A DNA stretch of 37,849 nt from Desulfovibrio sp. (GTDB lineage: Bacteria; Desulfobacterota; Desulfovibrionia; Desulfovibrionales; Desulfovibrionaceae). The stretch is from positions 1 through 37,849 of the forward strand of contig JAFTCE010000088.1 of assembly GCA_017454855.1 (NCBI GenBank), given 5' to 3'. The position numbers were made by a program, and so were the translations under genes. Below the pieces are notes generated by a model, which saw nothing but the letters and a program-made list of their open reading frames with translations, did not search any database and was not told the origin of the DNA. This document shows, one piece after another, positions 32,196 to 37,849 of this stretch (its first letter is position 1; every line of letters begins with the position of its first letter).

Positions 32196-34388
32196 ATGCA
32201 ATCCCCCCGTACCAGAGTCCTGCTTGAGGCCATGAACACGGCCCCCGTGGCACCGTCTTCAGAGGAGCAAAAGGGCAGGGCAGCCGAGGAAATTTTCGGG
32301 CAAGATGTCTTTGGCCTGTCGGCCATGCGCAAGCGTCTGCCCAGGGATGTGTACCGCAATCTTGAGCGCATCATCCACAATGGCGAACGTCTGGATGCGG
32401 CCATGGCCGATGTGGTGGCCAGCGCCATGAAGGAATGGGCCATGGAGCGCGGTGCCACGCACTATACGCATTGGTTTCATCCCATGACCGGCCTGACCGC
32501 CGAAAAACACGATGCTTTTCTGACGCCTGCGGGCGACGGGCAGGTCATCAGTGAGTTTTCCGGCAAGATGCTCATCAGTGGGGAACCGGACGCATCCTCC
32601 TTCCCCTCCGGCGGTCTGCGCTCCACCTTCGAGGCCCGTGGCTATACGGCCTGGGATCCCTCGGCCCCGGCCTTTGTCATTGCCCAGCCCTACGGAGCCA
32701 CGCTGCACATACCCACATATTTTTATTCCTATTCCGGGGAAGCCTTGGACAGAAAGATTCCCCTCCAGCGTTCCATTGCGGCCCTGTCGCGCCAGGCATT
32801 GCGCATCCTGCGTCTGTTTGGCAATACCACGGCCACGTTCGTGCGTCCCAACGTGGGGCCGGAGCAGGAATATTTTCTCGTGGACAAGGGCCTGGCCGCA
32901 CTGCGGCCCGACCTGCTGCTCACGGGCCGCACCCTGCTGGGCGCGCCTTCGCCCAAGGGGCAGGAGATGGAAGATCATTATTTCGGCGCCATCCCCGAGC
33001 GCGTCATGAGCTTTATGCAGGATGTGGAAATCGCCTTGCTCAAGCTGGGTATTCCGGCCAAGACGCGGCACAACGAGGTGGCGCCAGGGCAGTTTGAGTT
33101 GGCACCGGTCTTCGAGGATGCCAACATGGCCTGCGATCACAACATGCTCTGCATGAACATGATGCGCCACCTGGCCCCGCGCCACGGCTTCCTCTGCCTG
33201 CTGCACGAAAAGCCCTTTGTCGGCGTCAACGGCAGTGGCAAGCACAACAACTGGTCGATCAGCGATTCTGAGGGCAACAATTTGCTCAATCCCGGGGCCA
33301 CGCCCCAGGACAATGCCCAGTTCCTTGTCTTTCTGGCGGCGGTGCTGCGTGCCGTACACAAACATGCCTCTGCCCTGCGCCTGGGCACCGTGGGCGCGGG
33401 CAATGACCATCGTCTGGGCGCCAACGAGGCCCCCCCAGCCATACTTTCTGTCTATCTGGGTGACCAGCTGGCAGAGGTCTTGGAGGCCCTTGTCAATGGC
33501 GGTCGGGCTGCGCAAGGCAGGGAGCATGTCTTGGAAATCGGCGTTTCCACCCTGCCCCCTCTGCCCGTGGATCTTTCGGATCGCAATCGCACCAGTCCTT
33601 TTGCTTTTACGGGCAATAAGTTTGAATTTCGCGCCGTGGGTTCGTCACAGTCCGTGGCCCCGGTGAATATTGTCCTCAATGCGGTCGTGGCTTGCGCCCT
33701 GGATGACATTGCCACGGATCTGGAAGCCTCAACGTCGGCGGGGACGCCCCTGAACGCGGCCTTGCAGGAATTGTTACCGCGTCTCTTCCGCGAACACATG
33801 CCCGTGGTCTTCAACGGGAACGGCTACGCCGCTTCCTGGACTCAAGAGGCCGCACGCCGGGGCTTGCCCAACGACAGGGACAGCGTGGCGGCCCTGGAAC
33901 ACTACAGCGAACCAGCTGTGATGGACATTTTTTTGCGCTGCGGCATTCTGAGCGAGCGCGAAATGCTCTCGCGGCAGGAAATTTTGTTGGAAAATTACGG
34001 CAAGACCCTGTGCATCGAAGCCCGGGTCATGTCTGACATGATCCGTTCTTCCGTCTTGCCCGCAGGCCGTGAAGCGCAACGTCGGGCAGCGGAAACCCTG
34101 CTCAAAACGCGAGAGGTGCTGGGCCCGGAGACTGCCCAATGTGAGGAAGCGTTTTTTGTCAGTCTGCGTTCGCAGGTGACGGCGCTTGCTGCTGGCGTGG
34201 AGGCATTGGAAGCAGTGCTTGCCTCCGTGGCCGCCACAGAGGGCGTCCTCGCCCAAGCCCGTGCCGCGCGCGATGGCATCTTACCGGCCATGCAGGCATG
34301 TCGGGAGCATGCCGATGCCTTGGAGCGCATGGTTGACGATGAACTTTGGACACTGCCCAAGTACGCTGAACTACTTTGGGTAAATTGA
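32196..34388 (+). CDS. glnN: Glutamine synthetase type III
   Basis: It makes glutamine from glutamate, ammonium and ATP, the first step of the cycle completed by the glutamate synthase upstream. The 730 residues are the length of the type III (GlnN) family, longer than the about 470 of type I. Typical features are THYTHWFHPMTGLTAEKHDAFL, FRPN-like VRPNVGPEQEYFLVD, TRHNEVAPGQFELAPVFEDAN, GVNGSGKHNNWS, NDHRLGANEAPPAI and DRNRTSPFAFTGNKFEFRAVGS. The C-terminal 130 residues form the family-specific helical extension. AAGGAGAG stands before the ATG at 32196. Type III enzymes are not known to be adenylylated, which fits a PII without a uridylylation site. The operon ends here. Confidence 0.95.
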   Translation: MQSPRTRVLLEAMNTAPVAPSSEEQKGRAAEEIFGQDVFGLSAMRKRLPRDVYRNLERIIHNGERLDAAMADVVASAMKEWAMERGATHYTHWFHPMTGLTAEKHDAFLTPAGDGQVISEFSGKMLISGEPDASSFPSGGLRSTFEARGYTAWDPSAPAFVIAQPYGATLHIPTYFYSYSGEALDRKIPLQRSIAALSRQALRILRLFGNTTATFVRPNVGPEQEYFLVDKGLAALRPDLLLTGRTLLGAPSPKGQEMEDHYFGAIPERVMSFMQDVEIALLKLGIPAKTRHNEVAPGQFELAPVFEDANMACDHNMLCMNMMRHLAPRHGFLCLLHEKPFVGVNGSGKHNNWSISDSEGNNLLNPGATPQDNAQFLVFLAAVLRAVHKHASALRLGTVGAGNDHRLGANEAPPAILSVYLGDQLAEVLEALVNGGRAAQGREHVLEIGVSTLPPLPVDLSDRNRTSPFAFTGNKFEFRAVGSSQSVAPVNIVLNAVVACALDDIATDLEASTSAGTPLNAALQELLPRLFREHMPVVFNGNGYAASWTQEAARRGLPNDRDSVAALEHYSEPAVMDIFLRCGILSEREMLSRQEILLENYGKTLCIEARVMSDMIRSSVLPAGREAQRRAAETLLKTREVLGPETAQCEEAFFVSLRSQVTALAAGVEALEAVLASVAATEGVLAQARAARDGILPAMQACREHADALERMVDDELWTLPKYAELLWVN

Positions 34389-34403
34389 ACACAAGCCAGA
34401 ACT

Positions 34404-34439
34404 GACAGCGGGAAATCTGTGGGAAAGCAGCCCGCTGTC
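34404..34439 (+). terminator. Hairpin after glnN
   Basis: GACAGCGGG and CCCGCTGTC form a perfect 9-bp stem with an 18-base loop, 15 bases after the stop of glnN. It has no T-run, so it is a weak terminator candidate. Confidence 0.4.
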
Positions 34440-34544
34440 GCCTGCGCTTTCCTGCAAAAAGCCGCCAATGCGTCGTCCAGGACTGATGGATGGCGTATCG
34501 GCGGCTGCTGCTGGAGGGCGTCATGTGCAGAGTTTTGGCTGTGG

Positions 34545-35228
34545 TCAATCGCGGTCATAGCTGCCGTCAAAACCCACGCCGACGCCGCAGCCCTGTGAGG
34601 AGCCGCCGCGTTTGTAAAATATTTCGGCGCCATAGGGCAGGAAGAGTACGTAAAAATCGTCAAAGTCGTCGTGCTGCATCCGGATCCAGCCATTGCCCAT
34701 CTTGCCGGACGCTTCATAGTCACAGGTATTCTGGCGGCGATAGGCAGAGCCGGTCACATGCACTCTGCCGCCCCTGACCGAGGTGCTGAAGCTGGCATAG
34801 GCATTGGAATAGCTGCCGTCCTTGGGTATGACGCCCACGCGCCGCGTCAGTTCGTCCACGCGATCCATGGTGGCTCGGGCATAGGCGCGGGTTTCACTCA
34901 TTTCATCCATGTAGCGACGAGCGGCCCTGTCCCGACCTTCGGATATCCAGCGGCGTTGTTCCTTCTGCAGGCTTTCATATTCATGCGTGGGCAGGGTTCT
35001 TTTGAGCAGGCCCCAAGTAGCGTTCAGCAGACCGTCGGCCAAGGCATAGCGGGGATCGTCCAGGGTTTCGCGGTGAAACTCATTGTCCATGCCACCCCGG
35101 GAGTGGTAGCTCCTTGGGGCTGAAGGGTAGCTAAAGGCGTCGTCCACCGGGCTGTAGTTGGCCGCCGGGGCCTGGGCAGCGGGAAAAATGAGGCAAGACC
35201 AGAGGGCAAGGACAAGAACTTTGTACAT
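34545..35228 (-). CDS. Secreted protein with an LprI-like (DUF1311-type) region
   Basis: This encodes 227 residues with a Sec signal peptide (MYKVLVLALWSCLIFPAAQAPAA). The middle (about residues 65-130: LADGLLNATWGLLKRTL...EQRRWISEGRDRAARRY) has the spacing of the lysozyme-inhibitor LprI-type helical domain, including the characteristic EQRRWI-like motif. The C-terminal part is beta-rich and ends GCGVGVGFDGSYDRD, with a cysteine pair (NTCDYEAS and SSQGCGVG) that may form a disulfide in the periplasm. The start at 35228 gives a normal signal peptide; the frame is open to 35297. It converges with the nitrogen operon. A truncated reading frame lies just upstream on the same strand. Role in envelope protection is only a guess. 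Confidence 0.7.
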   Translation of the reverse strand: MYKVLVLALWSCLIFPAAQAPAANYSPVDDAFSYPSAPRSYHSRGGMDNEFHRETLDDPRYALADGLLNATWGLLKRTLPTHEYESLQKEQRRWISEGRDRAARRYMDEMSETRAYARATMDRVDELTRRVGVIPKDGSYSNAYASFSTSVRGGRVHVTGSAYRRQNTCDYEASGKMGNGWIRMQHDDFDDFYVLFLPYGAEIFYKRGGSSQGCGVGVGFDGSYDRD

Positions 35229-35296
35229 GGGAGAGGTATCCTCTTGTAGTGACGGCGTCCTTGTGAGCTGCGGACGCCGTCCGTGTTCGGGAGGCA

Positions 35297-35422
35297 CTAA
35301 TTGTGGGTCAATTCATAGGTGACCACAAAGGGTTCATCGCCATTGGCCTTCTGGCTCTTGGTGTTCACGTCCTTTTCGTCTTCCTCTTCAAGGAAGAAGC
35401 AGCTATTATGAGTGTAGTCATA
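35297..35422 (-). pseudogene. Truncated C-terminal remnant of an unknown gene
   Basis: A minus-strand frame of 41 codons reads YDYTHNSCFFLEEEDEKD and ends FVVTYELTHN with a TAG at 35297-35299. It has protein-like composition but no start codon; a TGA precedes it. The base composition falls sharply immediately beyond it, so the rest of this gene was probably replaced by the AT-rich right-hand segment. Confidence 0.45.
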
Positions 35423-35543
35423 TCACAAAAAATTTCAGGGGGTTACAGGTTATAGCTTGTAGCTCTCTTTCTCTATTCAAGAGGCTTTTATAGCTATTCA
35501 AGAGGCCGTAATCCCTATTTTATGTTGGCGATGGAGTTGGACA
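35423..35543. repeat. AT-rich junction with a 13-bp direct repeat
   Basis: CTATTCAAGAGGC occurs at 35473-35485 and again at 35494-35506, with a 21-bp period. This stretch has no gene and lies at the change from GC-rich core to AT-rich accessory DNA. The repeat period equals two turns of the helix, so it could be a protein-binding site or a recombination footprint. Confidence 0.4.
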
Positions 35544-35735
35544 ATGGGTAAAGCGTTGAAAATTTACCTGAAAAAAATCCACCTCCAAGCCAACACGGAT
35601 ATTGAGCATGAGGGCTTGCCACAACGCACGGTGATACTGACTGATACACCTCAAAGACCGCGTACACTTCCCTCCTACTTCTTCAGAAACATTCCCTTGC
35701 AAATTGACGTCTCTCCGTTTACGTTTAGACAATGA
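35544..35735 (+). CDS. Possible small protein upstream of the deoxyribosyltransferase-like gene
   Basis: The frame has an ATG with GGAG seven bases upstream and codes for 63 residues (MGKALKIYLKKIHLQANTDI...). It ends 10 bases before the next gene, a spacing that suggests an operon. The opposite strand is also open here over 85 codons, so coding is not certain. No family is recognised. Confidence 0.35.
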   Translation: MGKALKIYLKKIHLQANTDIEHEGLPQRTVILTDTPQRPRTLPSYFFRNIPLQIDVSPFTFRQ

Positions 35736-35745
35736 CGGAGGGCAA

Positions 35746-36519
35746 ATGCGCATATACCAAGCTGGCCCACTCTTCACTGAAGCCGAAAGACTCTGGCATC
35801 AAAATTTTAAAGAAAAATTCGCCGCAGCAGGACATGAAGTGCAGTGGCCGGGTGACTTCTTCACGCAGCAGGAAATAGATGCTTGGGGAGGAGATGCACC
35901 CAGAAAAATTATGGAACGAGATAGGGCTGCCATCGACGATTGCGACGTTGTGGTAGCCCTTCTTGATGGTGCCCAGGTAGACGACGGCACTGCCTGGGAA
36001 ATCGGCTATGCGTATGCTAAAGGTAAGCCTGTTATCGGCATCAGAACTGACATCCGCAATGCTGGCGATACCGTTCACGGTAAAGTCAATGCCATGATTG
36101 AAGGAAGTTGTTTCGCAGTCGTAGATGATCCATGTGCAGTTTTTGATCAATTGACATCGCTTCCTAGTGAAAAGGATGGCATTGTTGCTTATTGTAAAAA
36201 TTGTGGTGGAGTATTTTCACAAAGAGCTAAAATTATTATTGCTGAAGAAGATGTTGAGTGGGACGGGAGTGATCAAAATGGGGATGTAAGGGAAGACGAT
36301 ATGGGACCAAGAAATGTACACATTGGCCGCTATTCTTCGACTTGTCCTATTTGTCATAATGTAGTTGAAGCTACTTTCTATACTGAAGAATATCCAATCG
36401 GTTGCAATGCAGGTAGCGAAGAACCTATGTTATATAACTTAGAGTTCGAGAATCCAAAGGAAAAATACGAGTATGACTGTAGCAAGTCTTTAGAGGACAA
36501 CTACGATAATCAGGTGTAA
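35746..36519 (+). CDS. Nucleoside 2-deoxyribosyltransferase-like protein with zinc-ribbon-like C-terminal domain
   Basis: Residues 1-138 are a nucleoside 2-deoxyribosyltransferase domain: MRIYQAGPLFTEAE, CDVVVALLDG with Asp67, and DDGTAWEIGYAYAKGKPVIGI with the nucleophile Glu85. Members move or remove the deoxyribose base bond; related folds also cleave nucleotides in defence systems. Residues 145-235 carry two CxxC pairs, Cys150/Cys153 (CKNCGG) and Cys200/Cys203 (CPICHN), separated by an acidic insert, which suggests a zinc-binding domain. The usual enzyme is only about 150 residues, so this is a fused form of 257. GGAGGGCAA stands before the ATG at 35746. The second half is visibly more AT-rich than the first. 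It lies just before hsdM, so a role in defence or in DNA-base handling is plausible but not shown. Confidence 0.78.
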   Translation: MRIYQAGPLFTEAERLWHQNFKEKFAAAGHEVQWPGDFFTQQEIDAWGGDAPRKIMERDRAAIDDCDVVVALLDGAQVDDGTAWEIGYAYAKGKPVIGIRTDIRNAGDTVHGKVNAMIEGSCFAVVDDPCAVFDQLTSLPSEKDGIVAYCKNCGGVFSQRAKIIIAEEDVEWDGSDQNGDVREDDMGPRNVHIGRYSSTCPICHNVVEATFYTEEYPIGCNAGSEEPMLYNLEFENPKEKYEYDCSKSLEDNYDNQV

Positions 36520-36557
36520 TAACTTTTAACTCTTGTATATCTACGTACTATTATATA

Positions 36558-36577
36558 AGGGGACATATTTGTCCCCT
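36558..36577 (+). terminator. Terminator after the deoxyribosyltransferase-like gene
   Basis: AGGGGACA and TGTCCCCT form a perfect 8-bp stem around TATT, followed by CCTATAATTTT. It separates this gene from hsdM. A TATAAT at 36580-36585 could serve as -10 box for hsdM, but I see no good -35 box. Confidence 0.6.
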
Positions 36578-36635
36578 CCTATAATTTTACATAAATGTAC
36601 AAAGCTATGAACATATTTGATTAAAGGGCAGTTTT

Positions 36636-37849
36636 ATGAGTCTTTCCTCTACTGTATCTGAAAAAGCAAACCTTATCTGGGCTATTGCTGACAAGCTAAC
36701 TGGCACATTTAAGCCGCATCAGTACGGCGAAATAATCCTGCCCATGACCGTCATTCGCAGGTTCGATAATGTTCTTGCCGATACAAAAAATACAGTAATT
36801 GAGGCTTGTGAGAAATTTGGCAATAGTACTCTCAAAGATGCCATGCTTAAGAAAGCATCTGGATATAAATTTTATAATACAAGCAGATTTAGTTTTGAAA
36901 GTCTAGTAGAATCACCTAATGATATTAATGAAAATTTTACAAATTATCTAAATAGTTTTTCTCAAAATATAATAGAACTTTTTGATAAGTTCCATTCTTT
37001 CAGAGAACATCTTAATTTAATGATAGAGAATAAAATTTTATATTGGGTAATAAAAGAATTTACTACTCCGAAAGCCAACCTTCATCCAGACAATGTTTCT
37101 AATTTAGAAATGGGTTATATATTTGAAGAACTTATTAGGAGATTTTCAGAAGCTCATAACGAGGACGCCGGACAGCATTACACCCCCAGGGAAGTTATCG
37201 AACTGATGGTCAATATCCTCTTCACCTATGACAAGGATACCCTTTCTGGAGAAGCGGTAACAAAAACCATATACGACCCTGCCTGCGGAACAGGCGGCAT
37301 GTTGTCCGTAGCCGATGCCTACATACATAAGCTAAATCCCAAAGCGAACTTAATACTTTCAGGCCAGGAAATTAACGACGAAACCTTTGCTATTTGCAAA
37401 GCCGACATGCTCATCAAGGGTAATCAGGCTGACTTCATCAAAAACGGCAACACGCTGTCTGCTGATGCCTTTGCCGATCACACATTCGACTACATTATAT
37501 CAAATCCTCCTTTTGGACGGGAATGGAAAAACGAAAAGGCCGCCGTTGAGAAAGAAGCACAGAATGCCGAAGGACGGTTTGGGCCTGGCTTGCCGAGCAT
37601 ATCAGATAGTCAAATGCTTTTTTTGCTAACGGCGGTATCCAAGCTCAAGGCGAATGGACGTGCAGCCATTATCCAGAACGGCTCTCCTTTGTTTACAGGT
37701 GATGCCGGTAGCGGGCCTTCTGAAATACGCCGCTTTATACTTGAAAATGACTTGCTGGAAGCCATTGTAGCCCTGCCCAACGACATTTTCTACAATACCG
37801 GTATAGCAACCTATATCTGGGTGCTGAACAAGGCCAAGCCAGAGAATCG
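36636..37849 (+). CDS. hsdM: Type I restriction-modification methyltransferase subunit, 5-prime part (window ends inside)
   Basis: The frame is open for 404 codons to the edge of the window. The N-terminal helical bundle starts MSLSSTVSEKANLIWAIADKL and includes HQYGEIILPMTVIRRFD. The catalytic domain has GQHYTPREVIELMV, motif I DPACGTGGML (214-223) for S-adenosylmethionine and motif IV NPPFG (290-294), the N6-adenine type. It methylates host DNA together with HsdS. AAAGGG precedes the ATG. The first 165 codons or so are AT-rich; the catalytic part from about 37140 is near 50 percent GC. HsdS and HsdR would be expected beyond the window; the orphan hsdR at the left end is 32 kb away and reads the opposite way. 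Confidence 0.95.
   Translation, partial: MSLSSTVSEKANLIWAIADKLTGTFKPHQYGEIILPMTVIRRFDNVLADTKNTVIEACEKFGNSTLKDAMLKKASGYKFYNTSRFSFESLVESPNDINENFTNYLNSFSQNIIELFDKFHSFREHLNLMIENKILYWVIKEFTTPKANLHPDNVSNLEMGYIFEELIRRFSEAHNEDAGQHYTPREVIELMVNILFTYDKDTLSGEAVTKTIYDPACGTGGMLSVADAYIHKLNPKANLILSGQEINDETFAICKADMLIKGNQADFIKNGNTLSADAFADHTFDYIISNPPFGREWKNEKAAVEKEAQNAEGRFGPGLPSISDSQMLFLLTAVSKLKANGRAAIIQNGSPLFTGDAGSGPSEIRRFILENDLLEAIVALPNDIFYNTGIATYIWVLNKAKPEN

Noticed and set aside
34391-34460. Short resemblance to cobalamin-riboswitch pieces (AAGCCAG, GGGAA, CCCGC)
   Set aside because: The pieces are in the wrong order and too close together, and the sequence lies after glnN between convergent genes, not in front of a cobalamin-related gene.
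34490-34777. A 95-codon plus-strand frame after glnN
   Set aside because: Its Arg-rich product is a typical shadow of the LprI-like gene on the other strand.

Overview
The window reads as chromosome from a Desulfovibrio-type sulfate reducer. The best evidence is the desulfoferrodoxin, rubredoxin and rubredoxin:oxygen oxidoreductase cluster. The rubredoxin has the short 45-residue form I recall from D. desulfuricans, and the oxidoreductase has its ligands at Desulfovibrio gigas numbering. The middle (about 5-35.3 kb) is GC-rich and gene-dense. Both ends are AT-richer and carry restriction-modification genes, an insertion-sequence remnant and truncated genes, so they look like accessory DNA.

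Left end (1-5.0 kb): the tail of an unknown gene with terminators, a Sel1-repeat protein that may lack its original N-terminus, a secreted protein of unknown function, and a type I restriction HsdR helicase/nuclease fused in frame to the C-terminal two thirds of an IS66 transposase. A 92-bp inverted-repeat element supplies the stop codon of roo.

Core, part 1 (5.0-22.3 kb): the dfx-rub-(terminator)-roo oxygen-defence cluster on the minus strand, preceded by a phosphodiester glycosidase-like protein and a translationally coupled deacetylase-like/phosphodiesterase pair. A plus-strand series follows: a NYN-domain protein with fourteen hexapeptide repeats, a small membrane protein, a REC-GGDEF-EAL regulator, a heptosyltransferase-like enzyme and a CgeB-like glycosyltransferase. 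Then come a multi-pass membrane protein, thiol peroxidase, hslU without hslV, meso-diaminopimelate dehydrogenase, 3-methyladenine glycosylase I and an Rpn-type nuclease, ending in a scar of transposon and gene remnants.

Core, part 2 (22.6-34.4 kb) is the most interesting part, a nitrogen-assimilation regulon. A sigma-54-type promoter precedes dapF-dapL, a three-gene archaeal-type glutamate synthase and a NifA-like sigma-54 activator. A second sigma-54-type promoter with the same unusual CTGC -12 box precedes amtB, a PII gene and type III glutamine synthetase (glnN). PII has Met where the modified Tyr51 normally sits. The glutamate-dependent lysine/peptidoglycan route (DapL-DapF) thus sits inside the nitrogen operon, while the ammonium-dependent route (Ddh) lies 2.5 kb upstream. 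This suggests two routes to meso-diaminopimelate chosen by nitrogen supply; that is inference.

Right end (35.3-37.85 kb): a truncated gene remnant marks a fall in GC. Beyond it lie a small ORF, a nucleoside 2-deoxyribosyltransferase-like protein with a zinc-ribbon-like tail, and the start of a type I methyltransferase hsdM cut off by the window edge. No tRNA, rRNA or CRISPR array was seen.
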